Below are positions 7,857-16,942 of a stretch of DNA of 64,000 bases, in pieces. The translations under genes were made by a program, and so were the position numbers. How positions within the stretch are numbered: position 1 is the first letter of the stretch; each line of letters begins with the position of its first letter. The notes under the pieces were generated by a model. It was not told the origin of the DNA and made no database searches. It saw only the letters and a program-made list of their open reading frames with translations. The stretch is from Streptomyces abikoensis (GTDB taxonomy: Bacteria > Actinomycetota > Actinomycetes > Streptomycetales > Streptomycetaceae): positions 806,001-870,000 of the forward strand of contig NZ_BMRT01000002.1 in the NCBI RefSeq assembly GCF_014648775.1, read 5' to 3'.

Positions 7857-10058
7857 TCACAGCTCGTGGCCGAGGACCCCGGCGAGGGTCTTCAGCAGGT
7901 CGTGGGCGGCGTCCGGGATGACCGTGCCGGGCGGGAAGACCGCGGCGGCGCCCATCTCCAGGAGCGTGGGGACGTCCTGCGGCGGGATGACCCCGCCCAC
8001 GACGACCATGATGTCCTCGCGGCCCTGTGCCGCGAGCTCCTCACGGAGCGCCGGGACGAGCGTGAGGTGACCGGCCGCCAGCGAGGAGACGCCGACGATG
8101 TGGACGTCCGCCTCGACCGCCTGCCGGGCGACCTCGGCGGGCGTCTGGAAGAGCGGGCCGACGTCCACGTCGAAGCCGAGGTCGGCGAAGGCGGTGGCGA
8201 TGACCTTCTGGCCGCGGTCGTGGCCGTCCTGGCCCATCTTGGCGACCAGGATGCGCGGGCGGCGCCCGTCCTCCCGCTCGAACGCCTCGACCAGCGCGCG
8301 GGTGCGCTCCACGCCGGACGACATGCCGGCCTCCTCCCGGTAGACACCGGAGATCGTACGGATCTGCCCGGCGTGCCGCCCGTAGACCTTCTCCAGGGCG
8401 TCGGAGATCTCGCCGACGGTGGCCTTGGCGCGGGCGGCGTCCACGGCGAGGGCCAGGAGGTTGCCCGTAAGGCCCGGGCCGGGGCCGGCCTCGGCGGCGC
8501 GGGTGAGGGCGTGGAGGGCGTCCTGGCAGGCGCTCTCGTCGCGTTCGGCGCGCAGCCGGCGGAGCTTGTCGATCTGCTGGGCGCGCACCGAGGAGTTGTC
8601 GACCTTGAGGACCTCGATCTGTTCGTCGCTGTCGACCCGGTACTTGTTGACGCCGATGACGGGCTGCCGGCCGGAGTCGATGCGGGCCTGGGTGCGGGCC
8701 GCGGCCTCCTCGACGCGGAGCTTGGGGATGCCGGCGTCGATGGCCTGCGCCATGCCGCCGGCCGCCTCGACCTCCTGGATGTGCTGCCAGGCGCGGCGGG
8801 CGAGGTCGTGGGTGAGCCGCTCGACGTAGGCGCTGCCGCCCCAGGGGTCGATGACCCGGCAGGTCCCGGACTCCTGCTGGATGAGCAGCTGGGTGTTGCG
8901 GGCGATGCGGGCGGAGAAGTCGGTGGGCAGGGCCAGCGCCTCGTCGAGGGCGTTGGTGTGGAGGGACTGGGTGTGGCCCTGGGTGGCGGCCATGGCCTCG
9001 ACGCAGGTGCGGGCCACGTTGTTGAAGACGTCCTGGGCGGTGAGCGACCAGCCGGAGGTCTGCGAATGGGTGCGCAGCGACAGGGACTTGCTGTTCTTGG
9101 GGTCGAACTGCTTGACGAGCCTGGCCCACAGCAGCCGGGCGGCCCGGAGCTTGGCGATCTCCATGAAGAAGTTCATGCCGATCGCCCAGAAGAAGGACAG
9201 GCGGGGCGCGAAGGCGTCCACGTCGAGGCCGGCGCCCTGGCCGGCGCGGAGGTACTCGACGCCGTCGGCGAGGGTGTAGGCGAGCTCCAGGTCGGCCGTG
9301 GCCCCGGCTTCCTGGATGTGGTAGCCGGAGATGGAGATGGAGTTGTAGCGCGGCATCTTCTGCGAGGTGTACGCGAAGATGTCGGAGATGATCCGCATCG
9401 AGGGCCGGGGCGGATAGATGTAGGTGTTGCGGACCATGAACTCCTTGAGGATGTCGTTCTGGATGGTCCCGGCCAGCTTCTCGGGCGGTACGCCCTGTTC
9501 CTCGGCGGCGACGATGTAGAGGGCGAGGACGGGCAGCACCGCGCCGTTCATGGTCATGGAGACGGTCATCTTGTCGAGCGGGATGCCGTCGAAGAGCTGC
9601 CGCATGTCGTAGATGGAGTCGATGGCGACGCCCGCCATGCCGACGTCGCCGGTGACGCGCGGGTGGTCGCTGTCGTAGCCGCGGTGGGTGGGCAGGTCGA
9701 AGGCGACGGACAGGCCCTTCTGGCCGGCCGCCAGGTTGCGGCGGTAGAAGGCGTTGGACTCCTCGGCCGTGGAGAAGCCGGCGTACTGCCGGATGGTCCA
9801 GGGCTGGTTGACGTACATCGTCGGGTACGGGCCGCGCAGGTAGGGCGCGATGCCGGGGTAGGTGGCGAGGAAGTCCAGCCCTTCGAGGTCCTCGGCGGTG
9901 TAGAGGGGTTTGACGCCGATGCCCTCGGGGGTCTCCCACAGGAGGTCCTCGGCGCTCTTGCCGGTGCTCTCCTTCAGCGCGGCGCGCCAGGCCCCGGGGT
10001 CGGCGGGGCCGGTGGCGGCGGGGCCGAGGTCGATGCCGGAGAAGTCGGGGATCCGCAT
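7857..10058 (-). CDS. mutB: Methylmalonyl-CoA mutase large (catalytic) subunit
   Basis: A 733-residue catalytic subunit interconverting methylmalonyl-CoA and succinyl-CoA with adenosylcobalamin; it links propionate and branched-chain catabolism with succinate and supplies polyketide extender units. The N-terminal TIM barrel (about 60-560) includes [20 protein letters not shown] and [13 protein letters not shown] segments. The C-terminal B12 domain (about 595-730) has the base-off ligand motif in [10 protein letters not shown], then [17 protein letters not shown] and [13 protein letters not shown] 10058 shares one base with the mutA stop (TGATG), showing tight coupling for the 1:1 heterodimer. 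Confidence 0.97.
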   Translation of the reverse strand: MRIPDFSGIDLGPAATGPADPGAWRAALKESTGKSAEDLLWETPEGIGVKPLYTAEDLEGLDFLATYPGIAPYLRGPYPTMYVNQPWTIRQYAGFSTAEESNAFYRRNLAAGQKGLSVAFDLPTHRGYDSDHPRVTGDVGMAGVAIDSIYDMRQLFDGIPLDKMTVSMTMNGAVLPVLALYIVAAEEQGVPPEKLAGTIQNDILKEFMVRNTYIYPPRPSMRIISDIFAYTSQKMPRYNSISISGYHIQEAGATADLELAYTLADGVEYLRAGQGAGLDVDAFAPRLSFFWAIGMNFFMEIAKLRAARLLWARLVKQFDPKNSKSLSLRTHSQTSGWSLTAQDVFNNVARTCVEAMAATQGHTQSLHTNALDEALALPTDFSARIARNTQLLIQQESGTCRVIDPWGGSAYVERLTHDLARRAWQHIQEVEAAGGMAQAIDAGIPKLRVEEAAARTQARIDSGRQPVIGVNKYRVDSDEQIEVLKVDNSSVRAQQIDKLRRLRAERDESACQDALHALTRAAEAGPGPGLTGNLLALAVDAARAKATVGEISDALEKVYGRHAGQIRTISGVYREEAGMSSGVERTRALVEAFEREDGRRPRILVAKMGQDGHDRGQKVIATAFADLGFDVDVGPLFQTPAEVARQAVEADVHIVGVSSLAAGHLTLVPALREELAAQGREDIMVVVGGVIPPQDVPTLLEMGAAAVFPPGTVIPDAAHDLLKTLAGVLGHEL

Positions 10059-11938
10059 CACGCCACTCCCATGCGGTCGAGGACGGAGGAGAGGACGGCG
10101 ACGGCGTCGCCGCCGGCGAAGACGAACGCGTCGACTCCCGCCCGCAGACAGTCTTCCCGCAGCTCGCCCTTGGGCTTTCCGGCGAGGAAGACGGTGTCGG
10201 CGCCGGCGGCCTTGAGCGCCTCGGCCACGGCCGGGGCCTGCTCGGCGTAGAGGGTGTCGCTGGAGCACAGGCAGGCGATCGTGGCGCCCTCGGCCGTGAG
10301 GGCGCCGGCGGCGTCCTCGGCCGTGACCTGGCGGGTGACGGGCTCGATGCCGCCCGCCTGGAAGAGGTTGGCGGCGAAGGTCACCCGGCCGGTGTGGGCG
10401 GCGGCGGGGCCGAGGGCCGCGAGGAGGACGCGGGGCCGGGCGCCGGTGGCGGCGAGGTGGGCGTCCGAGCGGGCGCGCAGCGCCTCGTACGCCTCGTCGC
10501 GGCGGACCTTCGGCAGTCCGCCGGAGGGCGCGGGCGGGGCGGGTTCGCGGTCGACGGGCGCCTCGCCGAGGTGGGGGAACTCGCTGACGCCGGTGATGGG
10601 TTCGCGGCGGGTGGCCAGGTCGGCGGAGCGTTCGGCCCAGGTGGCTGCGAGGCGTTCGGCGAGGAGACCGGAGCGCAGGGCGGCGGCCTGGCCCCCGGCG
10701 CGTTCGAGGTCCTGGAAGAAGGCCCAGGCGGCGTGGGCGAGTTCGTCGGTGAGCCGCTCCACGTACCAGGAGCCGCCCGCCGGGTCGATGACCCGGGCCA
10801 GGTGGGATTCCTCCAGCAGGATCGAGGAGGTGTTGCGGGCGATCCGGCGGGCGAAGGCGTCGGGCAGGCCGAGGGCCGTATCGAAGGGCAGGACGGTGAC
10901 GGCGTCCGCGCCGCCGACGCCCGCGCCGAGGCAGGCGATGGTGGTGCGCAGCATGTTCACCCACGGGTCGCGCCGGGTCATCATCACCGAGGAGGTGACG
11001 GCGTGCTGGCGCTGGGCGCGGGCGGCGGGCGTGGCACCGCTGACCTCGGCGACGCGGGCCCACAGCCGGCGGGCGGCGCGGAGTTTGGCGATGGTGAGGA
11101 ACTGGTCGGCGGTGGCGGAGTAGCGGAACTCCAGCTGGGAGCAGGCCTCGTCGACGGTGAGTCCGGCGGCGGTGAGGGTGCGGAGGTAGGCGACGCCGGT
11201 GGCCAGGGAGGCGCCCAGTTCCTGGGCGGGCGAGCCGCCGGCCTCGTGGAGGGGCAGCGCGTCGACGGTCAGGGCACGCAGGCGCGGGTGGTCGCGGACG
11301 CACAGGGCGGCGAGGCGGGCGGCGGCGGCCAGGGCCTCGGCGGGATCGGCGTCGGTGCCCGTGCGGGCGAGGGTGCCCAGGGGGTCGGCGCCGAGGTTGC
11401 CGGCGGCCGCGTCGCGCGGCAGGCCGCGCTCGGCGTACAGGGCGAGCAGCTTCCGCGCGGCGGGCTCGGACTCCTCGCCCGCGTCGAGGACGACGGGGGC
11501 GAGGTCGAGGTAGACGCCATCGAGGGCGGCGGGCAGCGCCTCGACGGGCAGTCCGGCGCCGCCGACGGCGATCCACAGGGAGGTGACGCCGTTCTCGAGG
11601 TCGGCGAGGACGGCCTCGTTGACCCGCCGGGGGTCGGGGCCGCCGTGGTGCTGGCGTACGTCCCAGCCGGTGAGCGCGGTGCCCTCCGGCCGCCCGCCGC
11701 GGACGAACGGGGGGAAGCCGGGCGGGCCGGGCACCGCGCCGCCGTCATCGGCGGTGTAGAGGGGACGGGTGGCGAGCCCGTCCTGGAGCGCGGTGGCCAG
11801 TGCGTCCTCGGCCGCCGGTCCCTCGGCCGCGGTGCCCGTTTTGCTCAGCACGCCTGTGACAAGGCGCTGCCACTGCTCACGGGTCGCGTCCGGGAACTCG
11901 GCAGCCAGGTGGAAGCCGTCGTCGGGCAGGACCGTCAT
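10058..11938 (-). CDS. mutA: Methylmalonyl-CoA mutase small subunit
   Basis: A 626-residue partner of MutB. It keeps the barrel framework ([41 protein letters not shown]). In the C-terminal flavodoxin-like domain the cobalamin ligand motif DxHxxG is lost: the equivalent stretch reads [19 protein letters not shown]. This is normal for the non-catalytic subunit. First gene of the operon; the promoter should lie in 11939-12020, a gap of only 82 nt downstream of the next minus-strand gene, so read-through is possible. Confidence 0.95.
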   Translation of the reverse strand: MTVLPDDGFHLAAEFPDATREQWQRLVTGVLSKTGTAAEGPAAEDALATALQDGLATRPLYTADDGGAVPGPPGFPPFVRGGRPEGTALTGWDVRQHHGGPDPRRVNEAVLADLENGVTSLWIAVGGAGLPVEALPAALDGVYLDLAPVVLDAGEESEPAARKLLALYAERGLPRDAAAGNLGADPLGTLARTGTDADPAEALAAAARLAALCVRDHPRLRALTVDALPLHEAGGSPAQELGASLATGVAYLRTLTAAGLTVDEACSQLEFRYSATADQFLTIAKLRAARRLWARVAEVSGATPAARAQRQHAVTSSVMMTRRDPWVNMLRTTIACLGAGVGGADAVTVLPFDTALGLPDAFARRIARNTSSILLEESHLARVIDPAGGSWYVERLTDELAHAAWAFFQDLERAGGQAAALRSGLLAERLAATWAERSADLATRREPITGVSEFPHLGEAPVDREPAPPAPSGGLPKVRRDEAYEALRARSDAHLAATGARPRVLLAALGPAAAHTGRVTFAANLFQAGGIEPVTRQVTAEDAAGALTAEGATIACLCSSDTLYAEQAPAVAEALKAAGADTVFLAGKPKGELREDCLRAGVDAFVFAGGDAVAVLSSVLDRMGVA

Positions 11939-12020
11939 GGGGGGAAGGCTAGTGAGCGGCCGCGTCCCACAGCAGGGGCAAGGGTTGTGACCTTGGCCTC
12001 TTCCCGGTGGAACGCGGGAT

Positions 12021-13052
12021 TCAGCTCTTGGGCGCGCAGTCGCGGGCCGGGGCGTCGTGGGTGAGGGCGCAACCGATGGTCTCCGCGCGGTCCTTGCCGT
12101 ACCTGGCGGTCAGGGCGGCACGGAAGTCGGCCCACTGGCGGCGGGTGTCCGTGATGGCCCCCTGGACGGCGCGGTCGAAGTTCCCGGCGACCTTGCCGCG
12201 GGGGGTGGTGGGGCCGCCGGTGGCTCCGGTGGCCGGGTCGATGACGCCGGTGTCCTTGTTGAGGCCCGCGTGCTGGACGTGGCGGGCGCAGCCGAGCGGG
12301 AGGAGGGAGAAGCAGCCGGTGGTCAGGTCGGCGGGGACGGACGGGGCGGCGGGCGGGCGGCCGGTGCCGAGGGCGAGGAGGGGGGAGGGCGCGGGGCGGC
12401 CGAGGCCGGGCGGGTTGTCCTTGCCGAGGGGGCCGCCTGCGGCCTTGTCGGTCCAGTTGCTGTGCGAGTAGAAGTCCTGGACGCCGTGGAGGGCGCGGCC
12501 CAGGCCCTCGATGGCCTCGCACTTGTCGCGGCCCCGGATGCCGAGGGTGAAGGTGCAGTCCCTGGTGAGGTCGTTCTCGCCCGGGACGACCTCGCCGTCC
12601 GCCGCGACAGTGCCGCCGGCGGCGGTGACCCCTTCGGTGAAGCGGGTCTGGAGTCTGGCTATGCAGGCCAGCAGCTGCCGGGTGGCGTCGGCGCGGTCGC
12701 GCGGGTAGCCGGGGGTGGTGAGGAAGTCGGCGTTGTCGCAGTGGGCGGCGGGGACGACGATCTCGTCGGTGTCGGGCGCGCCGACCGCGCCGAAGGTGCG
12801 CTTGTGGCCGGCGAGCTGGTCGAGGGAGCGGGGTTCGAAGCAGGTGCCGTCGGACCGGGTGCCGGGGGCGCAGGCCAGGGCGGCGCGGGTGATCGCCTCG
12901 TGTTCGGCGTGCTGCCCGAACGCGCTGACCGTGCCGAAGGCCCGGGCGGGCCCGGCCTGGGCGGTGAGCAGCACGGCGGGGGCGAGGGCGGCGACGCCCA
13001 GGAGCTGGCCGGCTCTGCGGCGGAGGGGGTGGTGGTGGCGGGGGGTGCCCAT
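12021..13052 (-). CDS. Secreted protein with HxxHE and HGxQDFYSHSNW motifs
   Basis: A 343-residue exported protein. The N-terminus has His/Arg residues, a hydrophobic core (about 17-32) and a signal peptidase site near GPARA-F (residue 38). The mature part has HAEHEAIT (48-55) and ALHGVQDFYSHSNW (187-200); the second is characteristic of Het-C-type and zinc phospholipase C-like folds, in which such histidines bind metal. Several cysteines suggest disulfides. A metal-dependent hydrolase acting outside the cell is a reasonable guess, but no substrate can be named. The closing cysteine (CAPKS) lies five residues from the end. Relatives in Streptomyces are usually annotated only as hypothetical or CinY-like; that naming is from memory. 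Confidence 0.75.
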   Translation of the reverse strand: MGTPRHHHPLRRRAGQLLGVAALAPAVLLTAQAGPARAFGTVSAFGQHAEHEAITRAALACAPGTRSDGTCFEPRSLDQLAGHKRTFGAVGAPDTDEIVVPAAHCDNADFLTTPGYPRDRADATRQLLACIARLQTRFTEGVTAAGGTVAADGEVVPGENDLTRDCTFTLGIRGRDKCEAIEGLGRALHGVQDFYSHSNWTDKAAGGPLGKDNPPGLGRPAPSPLLALGTGRPPAAPSVPADLTTGCFSLLPLGCARHVQHAGLNKDTGVIDPATGATGGPTTPRGKVAGNFDRAVQGAITDTRRQWADFRAALTARYGKDRAETIGCALTHDAPARDCAPKS

Positions 13053-13091
13053 GGTTTTCGGCCTTGTCGACGGTCCGTCAGGGGGGATTGC

Positions 13092-13104
13092 GTCAACAGT
13101 TGAC
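13092..13104. promoter_or_regulatory. Palindrome GTCAAC-A-GTTGAC upstream of the secreted protein gene
   Basis: Perfect 6-bp arms with a single central base, 40 nt upstream of the start at 13052. A second short palindrome, TTCCTT-TGC-AAGGAA, lies at 13127-13141. The 123-bp gap should hold the promoter of the secreted-protein gene; these are operator candidates only. Confidence 0.4.
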
Positions 13105-13175
13105 CCAAGAAGACCGGAATTTGCAATTCCTTTGCAAGGAAGGGTGTATAGGGCATGAACTCCCGGACAACCGGT

Positions 13176-15263
13176 TCAGCCGTCTTCGTCCGGCACCGGG
13201 TGCCGCTCGGGCACCACGAACTCGCACCAGACGCACTTGCCGTTCCCGCGCGGCTCCACGCCCCAGACGTCCGCCAGCCGGTCCACCAGCAGCAGCCCGC
13301 GCCCGGACACCCCCGACTCGCCGGGCTCGCGGCGGCGCGGCAGGACGCTGGACTTGTCCTCCACCTCCACCCGCACCCGCCGTTCGTGCCCGGTCAGCAT
13401 CCGGATCGTCACGACGGCCGCGCCGTCGGTGTGCAGGAGGGCGTTGGTCACCAACTCGTCGGCGACCAGCTCGATCTCGTCCGAGCGCTCCCGCGCGCCC
13501 CATGCCCGCACCGCCGCGCGGATCATGTGCCGGCCGGCCGAGAGGGCCTCGGGGTCCGCGGGGGCGATGTGCTGCTGGAGGCGGCCGCCGCCACGGGCCG
13601 CCGGGCCCTGGCGGCGCAGCAGCAGGACGGCCAGGTCGTCCTCGCCCATCCGCTCCCCGACCACGCCGCACAGCAGGTCGGCCAGCTTGTGGAGGTCGTA
13701 GGGGCCCTCGCGGACCAGGGCGCCGAGCCGCCGCATGCCCTCGTCGAGGTCGGAGCCGGGCTGCTCGACGAGGCCGTCGGTGAACATCAGCAGGGTCTCC
13801 CCCGGGGCCAGTTCGACGGTCGTCACGGGGTAGTCCAGCCGCCCGAACTCGGCGGACAGGCCGAGCGGCAGCCCGCCCGAGACGGGCAGCCGGCGGCAGG
13901 TGCCGTCCGCGTGCCGCAGCATGGGGTCCACATGGCCGGCGCGGACCAGCTGGACGACCCCGGTGGTGAGGTCGGCCTCCGCGTAGGTGCAGGTGGCGAA
14001 GCGGTCGGTGTCCAGCTCGTGGAGGAAGGACGAGGCGCGGGCCATGACCGTGGCGGGCGAGTGCCCCTCCGTGGCGTACGCGCGCAGGACGATCCGCAGC
14101 TGGCCCATCACGGCGGCGGCGTGGGTGTCGTGGCCCTGGACGTCGCCGATGACCGCCCCGACCCGGCCGCCGGGCAGCGGGATGGCGTCGTACCAGTCGC
14201 CGCCGATGTCCCGGCCCATCCGGGCCGACCGGTAGCGCACCGCGATCTGCGCGCCGGGCACGTCGGGGATGCGGCGCGGCAGCATGGACTGCTGGAGGCC
14301 CTCGGCGAGGTCGTGCTCCTGGTCGAAGAGCATCGCCCGGGCTATGGCCTGCGCCAGGCTGCTGCTGAGCGCGATGAAGAGGTTGCGCTCCTGCCGGGTG
14401 AAGCCGCGCGCCTCGCGGTAGAGCAGGCCCAGCGCGCCGATGGGCCGGGCCTGGGCGACCAGCGGGAGATAGGCGGCGGAGCAGATGCCGATGTCCTTGA
14501 TGCGCTCCCACAGCCAGGGGTAGTGGGTGGAGAACTCCTCGGGCGACTCGATGAACCGGGGCGAGAGGGCGCGGATGACCTCGCTCATCGGGAAGTTGTC
14601 GTCGACGCGCGTGTAGCGGGTGCCGGGGATGAAGTGCTCCGAGGGCCCCTCCGCGACGAGGTGGATGCGGCCGGACTCCAGCAGGCCGAGCACGAGCAGG
14701 TCGGAGCCCAGGTGCTCGACGGCCCGGGCGTCCCGGAAGAAGTCGATGACGTCCTGGACGGTCCGGGCGTGCGCGAGGGCGGCCGTCGTGGTCTCCACGA
14801 CCGTGGTCTGGTGACGGCGCTCCTCGTCGGTCTCCCGGGGCCCGGTCCGGCCCAGCTCCTCGGTGGCGTCCCGGACGACGCCGATGATCCGGCAGGGCCG
14901 CCCGTCGGCGTCGCGCCGGATGCGCCCCTGGGTGTAGGTCCAGCGCTGGGAGCCGTCCGCGCAGCGGACGAGGTAGTAGCCGCCGTAGCTCTCGCTGCCG
15001 TCCTTCAGGGCCCGGGCCACCATGGTGTCCAGCCGGGCGGCGTCCGGGCGCGAGACGCGGTACGTCAGATCGGTGATCCGGCCGTGGAACCGCTCCGGCG
15101 GCACCTCCAGGAGCTCCAGCGCCTGCGGGTCCAGATGCAGCCGTCCGCTGATCAGGTCCCAGTCGAAGCCGCCCATGCGATTGAGGGCGAGCACCGTCTC
15201 CGGGCGGGCGGGCCAGTCGTCCGGCGGCGGGACGGCGGCAGGCGTCGCTCCCCGATCAACCAT
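13176..15263 (-). CDS. PAS-GAF-SpoIIE phosphatase with C-terminal HATPase domain
   Basis: A 695-residue cytosolic multidomain regulator of the partner-switching type. A PAS domain (about 20-135, ending CRIIGVVRDATEEL) is followed by a GAF domain (about 155-310), a PP2C/SpoIIE phosphatase (about 330-545; metal-binding motifs GGDWYDA and GDVQGHD, then MFTDGLVE and GEDDLAVLLL) and an RsbW-like histidine-kinase-type ATPase (about 565-690; ELVADELVTNALLHTDG N-box and GRGLLLVDRLAD). Such proteins dephosphorylate anti-anti-sigma factors and may phosphorylate them through the ATPase. No sigma or anti-sigma gene is adjacent. ATG 15263 was chosen because the upstream residues carry no PAS sequence. Confidence 0.9.
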   Translation of the reverse strand: MVDRGATPAAVPPPDDWPARPETVLALNRMGGFDWDLISGRLHLDPQALELLEVPPERFHGRITDLTYRVSRPDAARLDTMVARALKDGSESYGGYYLVRCADGSQRWTYTQGRIRRDADGRPCRIIGVVRDATEELGRTGPRETDEERRHQTTVVETTTAALAHARTVQDVIDFFRDARAVEHLGSDLLVLGLLESGRIHLVAEGPSEHFIPGTRYTRVDDNFPMSEVIRALSPRFIESPEEFSTHYPWLWERIKDIGICSAAYLPLVAQARPIGALGLLYREARGFTRQERNLFIALSSSLAQAIARAMLFDQEHDLAEGLQQSMLPRRIPDVPGAQIAVRYRSARMGRDIGGDWYDAIPLPGGRVGAVIGDVQGHDTHAAAVMGQLRIVLRAYATEGHSPATVMARASSFLHELDTDRFATCTYAEADLTTGVVQLVRAGHVDPMLRHADGTCRRLPVSGGLPLGLSAEFGRLDYPVTTVELAPGETLLMFTDGLVEQPGSDLDEGMRRLGALVREGPYDLHKLADLLCGVVGERMGEDDLAVLLLRRQGPAARGGGRLQQHIAPADPEALSAGRHMIRAAVRAWGARERSDEIELVADELVTNALLHTDGAAVVTIRMLTGHERRVRVEVEDKSSVLPRRREPGESGVSGRGLLLVDRLADVWGVEPRGNGKCVWCEFVVPERHPVPDEDG

Positions 15264-15343
15264 AGAGTCACTCTGCCATCTTTTGTCCGTTTCTTCGATG
15301 CGACCGCAGGGTCCGGAAGGACGCAAACGGTGCGGAGGGCGCC

Positions 15344-16777
15344 ATGGAATGGTTCACGGCATCCGGGTACTGGCTGAGCCGGCTGCTCCTGACGCGGGCG
15401 CTCGCCGCGATCTACCTGGTCGGCTTCGTCTCGGCGGCCCTGCAGTTCCGCGCGCTCATCGGGGAGCGCGGCATGCTGCCGGTCCCCCAGTACGTGGCGT
15501 ACGTGCCGACGCGCCGGGCGCCCAGCGTCTTCCAGTTCCACTACTCCGACCGTTTCTTCGCCGCCTGGGCCTGGACGGGAGCGCTGCTGTCGGCCGCGAT
15601 GGTGGCGGGCGCGGCCGACGCCGTGCCGCTGGGGGCGGCCATGGCGATGTGGGCCGCGCTGTGGGTGCTCTACCTGTCGATCGTCAACGTGGGCCAGACC
15701 TGGTACAGCTTCGGCTGGGAGTCCCTGCTGCTGGAGACCGGATTCCTGGCCGTCTTCCTGGGCAACGCCCGGACCGACCCGCCCGTGCTCACCCTGTGGC
15801 TGATGCGCTGGCTGCTCTTCCGCGTCGAATTCGGCGCCGGGCTGATCAAACTGCGCGGCGACCCCTGCTGGCGCGATCTGACCTGCCTGTACTACCACCA
15901 CGAGACCCAGCCCATGCCGGGCCCGCTGAGCTGGTTCTTCCACCGGCTGCCCAAGCCCCTCCACCGGGTGGAGACGGCCGCCAACCACGTCGCCCAGTTG
16001 GTCGTACCGATCGGGCTGTTCGCCCCGCAGCCGGTGGCGAGCGTCGCCGCCGCGGTGATCATCTGCACCCAGCTCTGGCTCGTCGCCTCCGGCAACTTCT
16101 CCTGGCTCAACTGGCTGACGATCGTCCTGGCCCTCTCCGCCGTCGACGGCGCGGCCCTCGCGGAGCTGCTGGGCCTCCCCCGGCACGCCCCGGCCGGCGC
16201 CGCCCCGCTCTGGTTCGAGGTGCTGGTGCTCGCCGCCACCGCGCTGGTGGTCACGCTGAGCTGGTGGCCGGTGCGCAATCTGCTGTCCGCGCGGCAGCGC
16301 ATGAACATGTCCTTCAACGCCTTCCACCTGGTCAACACCTACGGCGCTTTCGGCAGCGTCAATCGCAGCCGCTACGAGGTCGTCGTCGAGGGAACGGCCG
16401 ACGAGCGGCTCACCGAGGACACGGAGTGGAAGGAGTACGGCTTCCGGGGCAAGCCCGGCGACCCCCGCCGGCTCCCCCGCCAGTTCGCGCCGTACCACCT
16501 GCGGCTCGACTGGCTGATGTGGTTCGCCGGGATCTCCCCCGGCTACGCCCGGGAATGGTTCGGCCCCTTCGTCGAACGCCTGCTGACGGGCGACCCCGCG
16601 ACCCTGCGCCTGCTGCGCGACAACCCCTTCCCCACCACCCCGCCCACCCACGTCCGCGCCCGCCTCTACCTCTACCGCTTCACGACCTGGCGCGAGCTCC
16701 GCGAGACGGGCTGCTGGTGGCACCGCACGCTGGTGCGCGAATACCTGCCGCCGGCGCGGCTGGCAACACGGCCGTGA
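15344..16777 (+). CDS. Lipase maturation factor (LMF1-like) family membrane protein
   Basis: A 477-residue polytopic membrane protein. Hydrophobic segments lie near residues 15-35, 70-115, 125-155, 215-265 and 285-310, followed by a soluble C-terminal domain. Family features include TWYSFGWESLLLETGF, the FGAGLIKLRGDPCWRDLTCLYYHHETQP block, and an NTYGAFGSV element before the soluble domain, which ends with RFTTWRE...GCWWHR. In animals LMF1 helps dimeric lipases fold in the ER; the role of bacterial homologues is not established. It is transcribed divergently from the PAS-SpoIIE gene with 80 nt between starts, and ends 9 nt before a terminator-like hairpin. Confidence 0.85.
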   Translation: MEWFTASGYWLSRLLLTRALAAIYLVGFVSAALQFRALIGERGMLPVPQYVAYVPTRRAPSVFQFHYSDRFFAAWAWTGALLSAAMVAGAADAVPLGAAMAMWAALWVLYLSIVNVGQTWYSFGWESLLLETGFLAVFLGNARTDPPVLTLWLMRWLLFRVEFGAGLIKLRGDPCWRDLTCLYYHHETQPMPGPLSWFFHRLPKPLHRVETAANHVAQLVVPIGLFAPQPVASVAAAVIICTQLWLVASGNFSWLNWLTIVLALSAVDGAALAELLGLPRHAPAGAAPLWFEVLVLAATALVVTLSWWPVRNLLSARQRMNMSFNAFHLVNTYGAFGSVNRSRYEVVVEGTADERLTEDTEWKEYGFRGKPGDPRRLPRQFAPYHLRLDWLMWFAGISPGYAREWFGPFVERLLTGDPATLRLLRDNPFPTTPPTHVRARLYLYRFTTWRELRETGCWWHRTLVREYLPPARLATRP

Positions 16778-16785
16778 GGGGGGGT

Positions 16786-16803
16786 CCGGGGGCTTGCCCC
16801 CGG
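16786..16803. terminator. Hairpin terminator
   Basis: A CCGGGGG-CTTG-CCCCCGG stem-loop 9 nt after the stop of the LMF-like gene. A 7-bp GC stem with a tetraloop is common after Streptomyces genes. Confidence 0.6.
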
Positions 16804-16942
16804 GAAACGGGAAGGGGCGGGTCAGGGGCCTGATCCCCGCCGCGACGGCGACCGGCCACGACGGCGCGGCCCGGCGGTGCCGACCCGCCTGCCGACAGCG
16901 GGGGCGCGCGCCGGGCCGCCGGCCCGGCGTCAGGCCGGCGCG

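Noticed and set aside
7857..11576. Very long minus-strand frame (over 1200 codons) covering mutB and much of mutA
   Set aside because: Only the part from 10058 leftward encodes MutB. The rest is the arginine/proline-rich out-of-frame shadow of mutA.
10058..11938. MutA lacking the cobalamin DxHxxG motif as a damaged gene
   Set aside because: Loss of that motif is normal for the small subunit of this mutase.
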